A stretch of 64,000 nucleotides of DNA from assembly GCA_016703785.1 (NCBI GenBank), contig JADJBM010000009.1:124001-188000 (forward strand), read 5' to 3'. A program made the position numbers and the translations under genes. The notes beneath the pieces were generated by a model that did not search any database, was not told the origin of the DNA, and saw only the letters and a list, made by a program, of their open reading frames with translations. Each line of letters starts with the position of its first letter. The first letter of the stretch is position 1. Origin of the DNA: Betaproteobacteria bacterium. GTDB lineage: Bacteria > Pseudomonadota > Gammaproteobacteria > Burkholderiales > Rhodocyclaceae. This document shows, one piece after another, positions 41,765-50,977 of the stretch.

Positions 41765-42841
41765 CTACGCTTTTTCGATGATGGGAACCCGCGGGGTCAG
41801 CGCGCACAGCAACTCGTAGCTGACGGTGCCGGCAGCCGCAGCGACCTCGTCGACCGGCAGGCCCTCGCCCCACAGTACGACCGGGGAGCCGATGCCGGCG
41901 TCGGGAATGCCCTCTAGGTCGACGGTGATCATGTCCATCGAGACGCGGCCCACGGTGCGGGTGCGCCGGCCTTCGACAAGCATCGGGGTGCCGCTCGGAG
42001 CATGGCGCGGGTAACCGTCGGCGTAACCGCAGGCAACGACGCCGATGCGCATCGGCCGATCGGCGGTGAAGGTCCCGCCGTAGCCGACACGGTCGCCGGC
42101 GTCGAGTTCCTGAACCGTAATGAGCCGGCTGGAGAGCGTCATGACCGGGCGCAGCCCGAGCGATTCGGCGCTTTCGTCCTGCGGAAAAGGTGAGGAGCCG
42201 TAGAGCATGATGCCTGGACGTGCCCAGCCCCGGCATGTCACTGGAAAACGCAGCAAAGCCGCCGAGTTGGCCAGACTGACAGGATCGTCGCATCCCCGGG
42301 TGGACTCCTCGAATCCCGCCATCTGCCACTCAATGCCGCGCTCCTGGTCAGCGTCGGCGAAGTGTGTCATGAGGGTAATGGCGGCAACGCACGAAGTGGT
42401 TTGCAGCGCGGTGAGTGCTGGATGGAACTCCTCAGCGGACAGTCCAAGACGGTTCATGCCGGTGTTGAGCTTGATGTACACCGGCAACCGCGCCGGCAGG
42501 GCGGCGCCAGCAAGCATCTCGACCTGCTCCAGCGTGTGCACGACCGGCGTCAGGCCGTACGCGGCATAGAGCGGCAGTTCGTCTGCCTCGAAAAACCCTT
42601 CGAGCAGCAGGAGGGGCTGGCGAAACCCAGCCTCGCGCAAGGCAACGGCATCGTCGAGATCGAGCAGCGCGAAACCGTCGGCCAGGTCCTCGAGCGTTTC
42701 GGCGACGCGCAGCAGTCCGTGGCCATAGGCATTCGCCTTAATGACGGCCCACAGGTTGGCGTCTGACGCGCGCTGCCGGGCGACCGCAAAGTTCCCGCGC
42801 AAGGCGGGCAGGTCGATGGTAGCGCGGAGGGGTCGGGTCAA
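41765..42841 (-). CDS. alr: alanine racemase
   Basis: PLP enzyme making D-alanine for peptidoglycan. In 358 residues the key elements are Lys35 as PLP lysine (VIKANAYGHG), KLNTGMNRLGL, the second catalytic tyrosine in DRVGYGGTF (about 253) and RVSMDMITVDL near the C-terminal barrel. Only one alanine racemase gene is seen in the window, so biosynthetic Alr versus catabolic DadX cannot be told apart; the position by radA favours the housekeeping form. Confidence 0.94.
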   Translation of the reverse strand: MTRPLRATIDLPALRGNFAVARQRASDANLWAVIKANAYGHGLLRVAETLEDLADGFALLDLDDAVALREAGFRQPLLLLEGFFEADELPLYAAYGLTPVVHTLEQVEMLAGAALPARLPVYIKLNTGMNRLGLSAEEFHPALTALQTTSCVAAITLMTHFADADQERGIEWQMAGFEESTRGCDDPVSLANSAALLRFPVTCRGWARPGIMLYGSSPFPQDESAESLGLRPVMTLSSRLITVQELDAGDRVGYGGTFTADRPMRIGVVACGYADGYPRHAPSGTPMLVEGRRTRTVGRVSMDMITVDLEGIPDAGIGSPVVLWGEGLPVDEVAAAAGTVSYELLCALTPRVPIIEKA

Positions 42842-42873
42842 GTCGGGAAGCGGCGTCGAAAAAGCGGCCTGTG

Positions 42874-43785
42874 TCAGCCGTGCTTCGCCACGAATTGCTT
42901 GAGCCTCGTGTTGGCGAACTCGACGAAGGTGTTGACCAGGCGCGAACGGAATTTTTCCTTCGGATAGACCATCGACAGCGTGCGGTGGAGGCGCGGCTTG
43001 AGCGGAATGGCGAGCAGGTCGCCGAGACGCTTCTCCTTGGCCACCGAAGCGCGCGAGACGATGGCGAAGCCGATGCCGGTCTCCACCACGCCCTTGATCG
43101 CCTCCGGGCTGCCCAACTCGATGACGAGGTTGAGGCTCTCCGGCGGCACGCCGGCGTCGCGAAAGTAGGTGTCGGTGACTTCGCGCGTGCCGGAGCCCGG
43201 CTCGCGGCTGATGAAGGGGTGTGTCGCCAGCAGTTGCGGCGTGAGCTCCTTGTTCTTGGCCAGCGCCGAGCCGGGCGCGCAGATGACCAGAAGTTCATCC
43301 TCGCAGCAGACCTCGCACTGCAGGTTCCCCTGATGCGAAGGTGCCTCGATGAGCCCGATGTCCAGCGTATGCTCGGCGACGCGCGTCTCGATCGACTCCG
43401 AGTTGGCGACGATCAGGCGCGGCTTGACATTGGGATATTGCGACTTGAACTCGCCGAGAATGCGCGGCAGCATGAATTCTGCGATGGTCGTGCTGGCACC
43501 CAGCAGCAACGGCCCGCCGATCTGCCCGGTCATTTCGGCCAGGCGCACGTCGAGTTCCGACGACAGGCCGAGGATGCGCTCGGCGTATTCCAGTACGGTT
43601 TCGCCGGCCGGCGTCAGCGAGATCTTGCCATGTCCGCGATCGAACAGCCGCGTGTTGAAATGCTCTTCCAACTGCTTGATCTGAAACGTCACGGCCGGCT
43701 GCGTCATGAACAGCACTTCGGCCGCTTTCGTAAAGGACAACTGCTTGGCAACGGCATGGAAAACCTGGAGCCTGCGGTCAGCCAT
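42874..43785 (-). CDS. LysR-family transcriptional regulator
   Basis: A 303-residue LysR protein: N-terminal winged helix (VFHAVAKQLSFTKAAEVLFMTQPAVTFQI would be the recognition part, residues 8-36) and a substrate-binding effector domain (from about 88). The AVTFQIKQLEEHF form resembles CbbR/CysB-type regulators, but the target is unknown; the gene is divergent from lplT by 238 bp. The ATG at 43785, with GGGGGGTGG upstream, is preferred over an in-frame GTG nine bases earlier. Confidence 0.88.
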   Translation of the reverse strand: MADRRLQVFHAVAKQLSFTKAAEVLFMTQPAVTFQIKQLEEHFNTRLFDRGHGKISLTPAGETVLEYAERILGLSSELDVRLAEMTGQIGGPLLLGASTTIAEFMLPRILGEFKSQYPNVKPRLIVANSESIETRVAEHTLDIGLIEAPSHQGNLQCEVCCEDELLVICAPGSALAKNKELTPQLLATHPFISREPGSGTREVTDTYFRDAGVPPESLNLVIELGSPEAIKGVVETGIGFAIVSRASVAKEKRLGDLLAIPLKPRLHRTLSMVYPKEKFRSRLVNTFVEFANTRLKQFVAKHG

Positions 43786-43915
43786 AATTACCACCCCCCG
43801 ATATACTTATGGTGCTTATTCAATCACAAATTACCCGTATAAGGTAGCCTGATTTAAGTGTTTTCCGTCGTTTCTCCGGGATAGCGGTGGGCCAAACTTC
43901 GGTTCCAGGCAGCGT

Positions 43916-43945
43916 CTGACGCGCGTCGCTGCTTCATGGTATAAA
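43916..43945 (+). promoter_or_regulatory. lplT promoter
   Basis: CTGACG (-35-like, 43916-43921), 18 bp, then TATAAA (-10, 43940-43945) preceded by TGG, an extended -10. The rest of the 238-bp gap between the LysR gene and lplT holds an AT-rich LysR-side segment with two CTTAT direct repeats and a distal ATAAG (43800-43845), possible LysR sites; no gene is seen. Confidence 0.5.
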
Positions 43946-44023
43946 GCCGCGTCGCAGCGTCAATAAAAAAACAAACATGCCACACCCTAATACACGGACA
44001 CGGACCCAGGCTCGCATCGCTGA

Positions 44024-45346
44024 ATGAATCGCGGCTTCTACATCATCATGGCGGCGCAGTTTTTTTCCGCGCTCGCCGACAATGCCTTGCTCATCGCCGC
44101 CATCGCCATGCTGCGGGACATCCAATCCCCCGCCCAGTACGAACCCCTGCTCAAGCTGTTTTTCACCGTGTCCTACGTCGCCCTGGCGGCCTTCGTCGGC
44201 GCCTTTGCCGACTCGATGGCCAAGGGTCGCGTCATGCTCTACAGCAACGCCATCAAGATTGCGGGCTGTTTCATGATGGTGGTGGCTACGGTACCAAGTC
44301 TGGACCTGCTCGGCATCCCGATCTATTACTACGTGCTGCTCTCCTACGGCATCGTCGGCCTGGGCGCAGCTGCCTATTCCCCGGCCAAGTACGGCATCCT
44401 CACCGAATACCTGCCGCACGAGAAGCTTGTCATCGCCAACGGCTGGATCGAGGGGCTGACAGTGACCGCCATTATCCTCGGCACCGTGCTCGGCGGCGTG
44501 CTGATCAATCCTACGATCAGTTCGACATTGCTCGGCTTCGATCTGCCAGGCATCGAAACCTGGATCGACACGCCGGCGGAAATCGCCATGCTGGTCATTT
44601 CTCTCCTCTATCTGATCGCCGCAATCTTCAATTTATTCATCCCCGACACGGGGGTCGATCACAAGCCGCTGCACAAGAACCCGATCTACCTGATGTACGA
44701 GTTCGGCCATTGCGTGCGGCTGCTCTGGCGCGACAGGCTGGGACAGATTTCCCTTGCCGTCACCACGCTGTTCTGGGGCGCCGGCGCCACCCTTCAGTTC
44801 ATCGTGCTGAGATGGGCCGACAAGGCCCTCGGCCTGCCGCTCGACAAGGCCACCGTGCTGCAGGGCGTGGTGGCGCTGGGCATCGCCGGCGGCGCCGTGC
44901 TGGCGGCGAGAATTGTGTCGCTCGACAAGTCCGTGCGGGTATTGCCCGTGGGGATCTCGATGGGCATCGTCGTGATCGGCATGATCTTCGTCACGGGGCT
45001 GCCAATGGCGCTGGTCATGATGGTCGCGGTGGGGGCAATGGCCGGATTCTTCGTCGTTCCCATGAATGCCCTCCTTCAGCACCGCGGACACATCTTGATG
45101 GGCGCAGGGCATTCCATCGCAGTGCAGAACTTCAACGAGAACACCAGCATTCTCGTCATGCTGGGCCTCTATGCCCTGCTGGTGTATCTGGACATGTCGA
45201 TCTACGTCGTCATCGTCCTGTTCGGCGTTTTCGTCAGCCTGGCCATGCTGCTGGTCTGGGTCTGGCATCGGCGCAACATGCGCGAGCATGGGGAGGAACT
45301 GGGGCAACTCCTGGCGGCAGCAAAGAACGTCAACGCCCACCACTAG
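44024..45346 (+). CDS. lplT: lysophospholipid transporter LplT
   Basis: A 440-residue major facilitator with about 12 membrane helices. It starts MNRGFYIIMAAQFFSALADNALLIAA, the LplT hallmark, and carries AAYSPAKYGILTEYLPHEKLV and PMNALLQHRGH. LplT flips lysophospholipids inward across the inner membrane for reacylation by Aas. In E. coli it neighbours aas; here no aas-like gene is adjacent. The upstream LysR gene is the obvious candidate regulator. Confidence 0.9.
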   Translation: MNRGFYIIMAAQFFSALADNALLIAAIAMLRDIQSPAQYEPLLKLFFTVSYVALAAFVGAFADSMAKGRVMLYSNAIKIAGCFMMVVATVPSLDLLGIPIYYYVLLSYGIVGLGAAAYSPAKYGILTEYLPHEKLVIANGWIEGLTVTAIILGTVLGGVLINPTISSTLLGFDLPGIETWIDTPAEIAMLVISLLYLIAAIFNLFIPDTGVDHKPLHKNPIYLMYEFGHCVRLLWRDRLGQISLAVTTLFWGAGATLQFIVLRWADKALGLPLDKATVLQGVVALGIAGGAVLAARIVSLDKSVRVLPVGISMGIVVIGMIFVTGLPMALVMMVAVGAMAGFFVVPMNALLQHRGHILMGAGHSIAVQNFNENTSILVMLGLYALLVYLDMSIYVVIVLFGVFVSLAMLLVWVWHRRNMREHGEELGQLLAAAKNVNAHH

Positions 45347-45381
45347 TGCGACACGCGCATCAGCGGTATTGATGCCACGGG

Positions 45382-45882
45382 TCAAAGCAGCATGGGACGA
45401 TCGGGCAGTTCGTTCGGCCCTGTCGCCCGGGGCGGCAGGCGACCCTGAAGCAGTTTGCCGATCTCGGCGACCGCTGCCAGCGTGCCCGCCCCGTATGCTC
45501 GCTTGCCGAACGCCTGTTCCATGCCCCGGCACACCGCTTCCCATTCGTCCGGCGACACGCGGCCATTGAGGCCGCGGTCGGCGACAATTTCGACATCGTG
45601 GTCGGCCAGCAGCACGTAGATCAACACACCGTTGTTGTTTTCGGTATCCCACACGCGTAGCGTCGAGAAAACCTCGATGGCGCGGTCGCGGGCGGTCTCG
45701 CCACGCAGCAGCCGCGCCGGTGTCAGCGCGGCCTCGACGGCAAAACGGATCTCGCCGGCATGGTTTTGCTCGGAAGCGGCAATGGCCGCCTCCACGGCCT
45801 GCAGGGCAGGTTGCGGAAACAGCCGGTGCACGACCCAATCCGGCGTCAACAGATGCCGCAGCATGCGGGCAGGCTTCACCAT
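45382..45882 (-). CDS. TPM-domain protein, cytoplasmic type
   Basis: A 166-residue protein with the C-terminal-type TPM (formerly DUF477) domain: AIAASEQNHAGEIRFAVEAA, RAIEVFSTLRVWDTENNNGVLIYVLLADHDVEIVADRG in pieces, and SPDEWEAVCRGMEQAF. No signal peptide or membrane helix is evident. It overlaps the next TPM gene by 7 nt and would be translated with it. TPM proteins have been linked to photosystem II repair in plants and to phosphatase activity; the bacterial role is unclear. Confidence 0.8.
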   Translation of the reverse strand: MVKPARMLRHLLTPDWVVHRLFPQPALQAVEAAIAASEQNHAGEIRFAVEAALTPARLLRGETARDRAIEVFSTLRVWDTENNNGVLIYVLLADHDVEIVADRGLNGRVSPDEWEAVCRGMEQAFGKRAYGAGTLAAVAEIGKLLQGRLPPRATGPNELPDRPMLL

Positions 45883-46727
45883 CTCCCCGATGCTCCGCCG
45901 CCGCCGAACCCGCCCCCACCCCCTGAGAACCCCCCGCCGCCGCCAAACCCGCCCCGGCCGCCCAAGCCGCGCATGCCACCCACGCCGGCAACGCCCAACA
46001 GCGTCAGAAAGAATACGACTACCGCAACGAGCAGCGCGAGCGACACGCTGCCGAGCAGGAGCCAGCCGCCGAGGAAGGCCACGCCCCCCGCCACAGCACC
46101 GCCGAGCAGACGCCCGAACAGGGCGCGCAAGAGGCCGCCGGCGACGAACACGAACAGCATCGCCAGCGGCACCAGGCTTTCCCAGATGTCGGCAGACGGT
46201 GCGCCACGCGCACGCTCCTGCGGCGGCGGCAAGGGCTCGCCCGCCAATACCGCCTCGATCCGCATGACGCCGTCTTGCAGGCCGCCGAAAAAATCGCCCT
46301 CGCCGAAGCGTGGCTCGATCACTTCGGTAATGATCCGTTTGGCCACGGCATCCGGCAGCACGCCTTCCAGGCCGCGGCCGACCTCAATGCGCAGCGTTCG
46401 GTCGTTCCTGGCAACGAGGAGGAGAATGCCGTCCTCTATGCCGGTACGGCCGATCTTCCAGGCTTCGGCGACGCGGATGGCATAGGACTCGATGGCTTCC
46501 GGTTGCGTGGTGGGAACCAGCAGGATGGCGATCTGGCTGCCGTGAACCTTCTCAAACTGTGCCAGCCGCGCTTCCAGCGCAGTCGCCTGGTTGCCGCTCA
46601 ATAGGCCAGCGAGGTCGGTGACGTGCGCCTTGAGCGCAGGAACGGCAACAAGGTCGTCGGCGGCAAGACCGAGGGTGCCGGCAGCCGAGAGCCAAAGCGC
46701 AAGCAGAAGCCTTGCGGCGAAACGCAT
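45876..46727 (-). CDS. secreted/membrane TPM-domain protein with glycine-rich tail (YgcG-like)
   Basis: A 283-residue protein: signal peptide (to about residue 22), a TPM domain (about 28-160; HVTDLAGLLS, GSQIAILLVPTT, RIEVGRGLEGVLPDA), two or three membrane helices (about 185-245) and a glycine-rich tail ending GGGGASGRW. This is the YgcG-like architecture. It follows lemA by 20 nt, a very common pairing in bacteria. Confidence 0.88.
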   Translation of the reverse strand: MRFAARLLLALWLSAAGTLGLAADDLVAVPALKAHVTDLAGLLSGNQATALEARLAQFEKVHGSQIAILLVPTTQPEAIESYAIRVAEAWKIGRTGIEDGILLLVARNDRTLRIEVGRGLEGVLPDAVAKRIITEVIEPRFGEGDFFGGLQDGVMRIEAVLAGEPLPPPQERARGAPSADIWESLVPLAMLFVFVAGGLLRALFGRLLGGAVAGGVAFLGGWLLLGSVSLALLVAVVVFFLTLLGVAGVGGMRGLGGRGGFGGGGGFSGGGGGFGGGGASGRW

Positions 46728-46747
46728 GCGATGGAACCGAACAGGCC

Positions 46748-47452
46748 CTAATAGCCTGCCGAGAGCGCACCACCGGCCGGCTTGTCGGCAGCCGCACCCG
46801 GCTTGACCGGAGCCACCGGCTTGGCAGGCTCATTCCCTGTGGGGGTCGGCGCTGGCCTGGACCCTCCGTCGAACTTGATGGTCGGCGGCGACGACATCGC
46901 CTTCTCGTCCTCAACCGTGAAATTGGCCTTGGTCTTGTATCCGAACAGCATGGCCGTCAGGTTGCTCGGAAAGACGCGCACGGTGGTGTTGTATTCCTGC
47001 ACAGTCTTGATGTAGCGGTTGCGCGCGACGGTGATGCGGTTCTCGGTACCTTCGACCTGCGCCTGCAGATCGCGGAAACTGGCGTCGGCCTTGAGGTTCG
47101 GATAGTTCTCCACTACCAGCAGCAGGCGCGACAAGGCGCCGGACAGCTGCGACTGGGCAGCCTGGAACTGGGCGAAGGCCTGCGGGTCGTTGATCAGTTC
47201 TGGCGTCGCCTTGATGCCGGCAACCTGCGAACGCGCCTCGGTCACCTTGGTCAGCACTTCTTTCTCGTGCGCGGCATAACCCTGCACGATCTGCACCAGA
47301 TTGGGGATCAGGTCGGCGCGGCGCTTGTACTGGTTGAGCACCTCCGACCAGGCCGCATTGACCTGCTCGTCGTTCGTCTGTATCTGGTTGTAGCCGCAGC
47401 CGGACAGCAGGCTTGCAACCAGGGCCAGCAAGGCCAGAAGCTTGAGGCGCAT
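46748..47452 (-). CDS. lemA: LemA family lipoprotein
   Basis: A 234-residue LemA protein. The N-terminus MRLKLLALLALVASLLSGCG has a lipobox LSGC (Cys19). Then come the family features VNAAWSEVLNQYKRRADLIPNLV, VTEARSQV, ENYPNLKADASFRDLQ and YNTTVRVFPSNLTAMLFG. A Pro/Ala-rich extension of about 45 residues follows, longer than usual. LemA is a helical envelope protein of unclear function; it regularly accompanies TPM-domain genes as here. Confidence 0.9.
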   Translation of the reverse strand: MRLKLLALLALVASLLSGCGYNQIQTNDEQVNAAWSEVLNQYKRRADLIPNLVQIVQGYAAHEKEVLTKVTEARSQVAGIKATPELINDPQAFAQFQAAQSQLSGALSRLLLVVENYPNLKADASFRDLQAQVEGTENRITVARNRYIKTVQEYNTTVRVFPSNLTAMLFGYKTKANFTVEDEKAMSSPPTIKFDGGSRPAPTPTGNEPAKPVAPVKPGAAADKPAGGALSAGY

Positions 47453-47520
47453 GACGGTCTCCTTGGTGTGTTGTTCTTGGCGAAGGCTATTTTAGGGTGA
47501 TTGCCGCGTTTTCAAGATGC

Positions 47521-48435
47521 CTACTTGACGTCCGGCTCGAAGAACACCCATTTCGCCCGGGGAAAGGCCGCTTGCATGCGCGCCTCGACGACATTGATTC
47601 GCTCGACCAGCTGCGCGCCGCTGATGCGTTCCACCTCGGCCATGCGCGCCTTGACGGCGATCACCAGCATGTCGCCCCAGGCCAGGGTGATGACATTGAG
47701 CACCTCGGCCACTTCGGGCTGGTCGGCGACGAAGCGCTTGATCTCCTCGCGCAACTCGGGTGAGGCCGATTCGCCGACGATGAGCCCCTTCACCTCGATC
47801 ATCACCAGCACGGCGATGACCATCAGCACCACGCCGACGCTCAGGGTGCCGAGGGCATCCCACAGCGGGTTGCCGGTGGCCAGCGCGGCGGCGACGGCAC
47901 AAAACGCCAAAGCCAGTCCCGCCAGGGCGGCGATGTCCTCGCCGGCCACCACCATCAACTCAGACTCGCGCGTCTCGCGGAACCAGCGCAGGAAGGGCTT
48001 GCCGCGCGCCACCTTGCGGATTTCGCGCATTGCCCCGGCGAGGGAGAATGTCTCCAGCACCACGGCCACCCCCAGCACGAGCAAGGCCACCAGACCGTTC
48101 TCGATCGGGTGCGGGTGGCGCAGGCGCTCAACGCCCTCGTAGACCGAAAACGCGCCGCCCATGAAGAATAGCAGCAGGGCCACGATCATCGACCAGAAAT
48201 AGGTGACGCGGTGGTAGCCGAGCGGGTGATCGTCGCTCTCCGGCCGCTTCGCCTCGCGCATGCCGAGCAGCAGCAGGAGCTGGTTCACGCAGTCGGCCGT
48301 CGAATGGATCGCCTCCGCCAGCATGGAGCCGGAGTTCGTCCACCAGGCCGCACCGAACTTCGACACGGCAATGCCGAAATTGGCGCCCAGCGCGTAGAGG
48401 ATGGCCCGTGTCGAGCCTTCGTTGTGTGCAGACAT
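47521..48435 (-). CDS. cation diffusion facilitator family transporter
   Basis: A 304-residue CDF protein with about six membrane helices and a C-terminal cytoplasmic domain. Helix 2 carries the metal-site region LAEAIHSTADCVNQ and helix 5 VVAGEDIAALAGL. The sequence (HPLGYHRVTYFWSMIVALLLFFMGG in parts) resembles the SLC30A9/ZntB-unlike CDF branch, so zinc, iron or manganese remain possible. It begins 1 nt after the uracil-DNA glycosylase gene. Confidence 0.85.
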   Translation of the reverse strand: MSAHNEGSTRAILYALGANFGIAVSKFGAAWWTNSGSMLAEAIHSTADCVNQLLLLLGMREAKRPESDDHPLGYHRVTYFWSMIVALLLFFMGGAFSVYEGVERLRHPHPIENGLVALLVLGVAVVLETFSLAGAMREIRKVARGKPFLRWFRETRESELMVVAGEDIAALAGLALAFCAVAAALATGNPLWDALGTLSVGVVLMVIAVLVMIEVKGLIVGESASPELREEIKRFVADQPEVAEVLNVITLAWGDMLVIAVKARMAEVERISGAQLVERINVVEARMQAAFPRAKWVFFEPDVK

Positions 48436-48436
48436 T

Positions 48437-49186
48437 TCAGTTGTCGCCAGGTTGATCGGCCATCGTCGAACGCGCGAAGCACAGGTCTTCCCAGGCCTTC
48501 GCCTTGTCCGTCAGGTTGCGCAGCAGGTAGGCCGGATGGTAGGTGACGATGAGCGGTATGCCGCGGTAGTCGAAGCGCCGGCCGCGCGCGGCTCCAACCT
48601 TGACTTCGGCGCCGAGCAGCGTCTCCGCCGCCGGCTTGCCGAGAGCGACGATGAGCTTCGGCCGGATCAGTTCGATCTGCCGCTGCAGGAAGGGAAAGCA
48701 GGCCGCCGTCTCCTCCGCTTCCGGTGTGCGGTTGCCGGGGGGCCGACACTTCACGACATTACCGATGTACACCTGCTTGCCGCGCTTGAGGTCGATGGCC
48801 GCCAGCATGGCATCGAGAAGCTTGCCGGCCTGGCCGACGAAGGGCTCGCCACGTTCGTCCTCCTCCGCGCCCGGCCCCTCGCCGACGAAGAGCCAGTCCG
48901 CCTCGGTGTCGCCCACGCCGAGCACCGCCTGCTTGCGTTGCTCGCACAGACGACAGTCGCGGCAGGCTGACACCGCCTCTTTCAGTTCGTCCCACCCCAG
49001 AGCGGCGATGTGTTGCGCACGCGCACCCTGCACAGGTGCCTGCGCAACAACCGGCGACGGCAAAATGCCCGCGGGCGCAGCCGCGGCTGGAAGCATATCG
49101 CCCTGCGTATCCTGTCCGGCGCACTCCCGCAGCCGCCACAGCGGCGCGAGCCCCAACTCGCGCAGAATGCTGTCCCGGCGCGTCAT
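48437..49186 (-). CDS. uracil-DNA glycosylase, family 4 ([4Fe-4S])
   Basis: Removes uracil from DNA. After an N-terminal region of about 70 residues low in conservation, the core has CRDCRLCEQR (cluster ligands), GEGPGAEEDERGEPFVGQAG (motif 1), NVVKCRPPGNRTP, and the C-terminal motif TYHPAYLLRN. The four cysteines expected for the cluster are present (CRDC, KC, AAC). Length 249. Overlaps rimI by 4 nt; the tsaB-rimI-udg order is common in betaproteobacteria. Confidence 0.9.
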   Translation of the reverse strand: MTRRDSILRELGLAPLWRLRECAGQDTQGDMLPAAAAPAGILPSPVVAQAPVQGARAQHIAALGWDELKEAVSACRDCRLCEQRKQAVLGVGDTEADWLFVGEGPGAEEDERGEPFVGQAGKLLDAMLAAIDLKRGKQVYIGNVVKCRPPGNRTPEAEETAACFPFLQRQIELIRPKLIVALGKPAAETLLGAEVKVGAARGRRFDYRGIPLIVTYHPAYLLRNLTDKAKAWEDLCFARSTMADQPGDN

Positions 49187-49644
49187 AGCTCCATCGCCAT
49201 TACCACTGCGTCCTCTCGTTGCGAACCGGCGGGATAGTAACCTCGCCGCCGGCCGATTGGTGCGAACCCGAGCCGATTGTAAAGCCCCTGACCCGGCGCG
49301 TTGGAAGGACGCACTTCGAGAAACATGCGCTTTGCCCCATGCGTTCGCGCAACCGAAAAAAGATGCTGCATGATCAGCAGCCCGTATCCACGCCGCTGCC
49401 AGTTCGGCGCAACGGTGACATTGAGCAGGTGAGCTTCGTCCAGCACTAGCATCATCACGGCATAGCCGGCCAGCGCTTCATCGACGCGGCAGCACCATGC
49501 GCTGTAGCCGGCAGCAAGCGAATCGGCGAAGTTGCTGCGTGTCCACGGAAAGGGATAGGCATCCTGCTCAATGATCAGCACGGCATCGACGTCCTCCGGC
49601 TGCATCGGCGTGAAATTTGCCGCGCTTTTCAGTACGGCGCTCAT
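49183..49644 (-). CDS. rimI: ribosomal protein S18-alanine N-acetyltransferase
   Basis: GNAT enzyme of 153 residues that acetylates the N-terminus of ribosomal protein S18. Visible are DAVLIIEQDAYPFPWTRSNF near the start, the acetyl-CoA loop VAPNWQRRGYGLLIMQ (about 79-93), LEVRPSNAPGQGLYNRLGF and the terminal RRGYYPAG, which is typical of RimI. Overlaps tsaB and the glycosylase gene by 4 nt each. Confidence 0.92.
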   Translation of the reverse strand: MSAVLKSAANFTPMQPEDVDAVLIIEQDAYPFPWTRSNFADSLAAGYSAWCCRVDEALAGYAVMMLVLDEAHLLNVTVAPNWQRRGYGLLIMQHLFSVARTHGAKRMFLEVRPSNAPGQGLYNRLGFAPIGRRRGYYPAGSQREDAVVMAMEL

Positions 49645-50333
49645 GCCTTGCCGCCCAGGGCAATGCGCTCGCGGGTGGTCATGGCCACTTTGTCGCGCAC
49701 ATACATCGGCGCGGCCAGCGCCGCATCGATGCCCTCGCCCCGCACAACACGCGGCGCAGCCAGCCGCAGCAGGTTGGCGGCCCGCGGACGCGCGTCCGGA
49801 TCCACCCCGCGCATCGCCCTACCCAGCCTTACGGCGAGCACATCTGCATAGGCCGCGAAGCCGCTGCCGCACCCCAGCCAGTCTTGCCCAGGCGGAACAG
49901 GCACTTCGCCCGGTGCGCACACGACTGGCGCGATGATCGTCTCCAAGGAATCTCCGCTTACCAGATAGGCGGCGCAATACACCTCGCTCATCCGCGCATC
50001 GGTGCAGGCATACACCAATCCGTCGCCTGCGCCGAGCGCCAACGCCTCTAGGCTGCCGATGCCCAGGACGGGCAGGCCGGTCCCGATGGCCAGACCCTGC
50101 GCCACGCTGCAGGCCAGCCGCAGGCCGGTAAACGCCCCCGGCCCGGCACCGTAGGCGATGCCGTCCAGGTCGGCCAGAGCCGTTTTCTGTTCGTCGAGCA
50201 GGGCCTGCACCAGCGGCAGCGCGATCTCGGAGTGCGAAATACCGCGTCCGCTTTCCTTTTCGACGATGCGGCCATCGAGGAATAGCGCTGCGGTATAGAG
50301 ATCCGATGAGGATTCCAATGCGAGGAGTTTCAC
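49641..50333 (-). CDS. tsaB: tRNA threonylcarbamoyladenosine biosynthesis protein TsaB
   Basis: Partner of TsaD in t6A37 tRNA modification. The 230-residue ASKHA-fold protein starts (V/M)KLLALESSSDLYTAAL and contains SHSEIALPLVQALL and GAGPGAFTGLRLACSVAQGLA, the family signature. The frame extends to 50432, but the family N-terminus begins at the GTG at 50333, so a GTG start is chosen. First gene of the tsaB-rimI-udg group. Confidence 0.9.
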   Translation of the reverse strand: MKLLALESSSDLYTAALFLDGRIVEKESGRGISHSEIALPLVQALLDEQKTALADLDGIAYGAGPGAFTGLRLACSVAQGLAIGTGLPVLGIGSLEALALGAGDGLVYACTDARMSEVYCAAYLVSGDSLETIIAPVVCAPGEVPVPPGQDWLGCGSGFAAYADVLAVRLGRAMRGVDPDARPRAANLLRLAAPRVVRGEGIDAALAAPMYVRDKVAMTTRERIALGGKA

Positions 50334-50374
50334 GTGCGGAATTCTACCCGACGCATTCCGCCCCTTATAGGCCT

Positions 50375-50587
50375 TTACTTGATGCGCCTTGCGGTGTACT
50401 CGTCTTCGATGTTGTCCCTGAAGTAGCTCCACATCGAGCCGGCGGTGCTGAAGCGCCGCCAGGTCTCCTGCGGCACCCCGGCATATTCGACCAGCCTGCG
50501 ATCATCGAACTCTACGTGCAGGAGGCGCGCGCCGGCATCGTAGCCGATAGAACGCAGCTTGCCTGCATTGACTTGTTTCATTTCCAT
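50375..50587 (-). CDS. KTSC domain protein
   Basis: A 70-residue protein consisting of a KTSC domain: LRSIGYDAGARLLHVEFDD, YAGVPQETWRRFSTAGSMWSYF in segments, then a basic end. The domain is named after a Lys-tRNA synthetase-associated occurrence; its function is not established, though RNA/nucleic-acid contexts are frequent. The diagnostic YxxVP...F..A.S.G..F order is visible. Confidence 0.8.
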   Translation of the reverse strand: MEMKQVNAGKLRSIGYDAGARLLHVEFDDRRLVEYAGVPQETWRRFSTAGSMWSYFRDNIEDEYTARRIK

Positions 50588-50613
50588 GTATTCGCTGCCT
50601 TCCGGAAGAAATC

Positions 50614-50928
50614 CTATCGCTCCCCAGCGGGCTGGGACGGGGGCTTCCGCTGCTGGATAACGGCGCGCGCCTGCTCCTTGAGTTCCTTCGTCTGCTTTCT
50701 TTCCTGTTCGTGGCAGGCAACCATGGCTTTTATGTCGGATGCTGCCCGCACGCAGGCCTTGGCAGACTGCAAGATGCGGATCTTGGCATCGATGTGGTCA
50801 AGAACGTGTTTCTTCATCGCCGACTGCGAATCCTGACGCTTGGCATCGCCGGCAGGAGGACGGCTGCCTTCAGCAGCAATCGCGCCGAAGGACAAAGCAG
50901 CAATCAGCAGGATGGAAATGTTTCTCAT
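50614..50928 (-). CDS. small secreted charged protein, 104 aa
   Basis: Signal peptide MRNISILLIAALSFGAIAAEG, then a hydrophilic helical body (KKHVLDHIDAKIRILQSAKAC, MVACHEQERKQTKELKEQAR) with two cysteines about 16 residues apart, and a Pro/Gln tail. It is predicted to be periplasmic. GGAGAG before the ATG at 50928 decides the start over an upstream in-frame ATG. First of three consecutive small secreted proteins (reading from the left) next to a two-component system. Function unknown. Confidence 0.68.
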   Translation of the reverse strand: MRNISILLIAALSFGAIAAEGSRPPAGDAKRQDSQSAMKKHVLDHIDAKIRILQSAKACVRAASDIKAMVACHEQERKQTKELKEQARAVIQQRKPPSQPAGER

Positions 50929-50977
50929 CGCTCTCTCCATGGATGATCGGGTTTCGAGAACAAGCCCCAATCCGAAA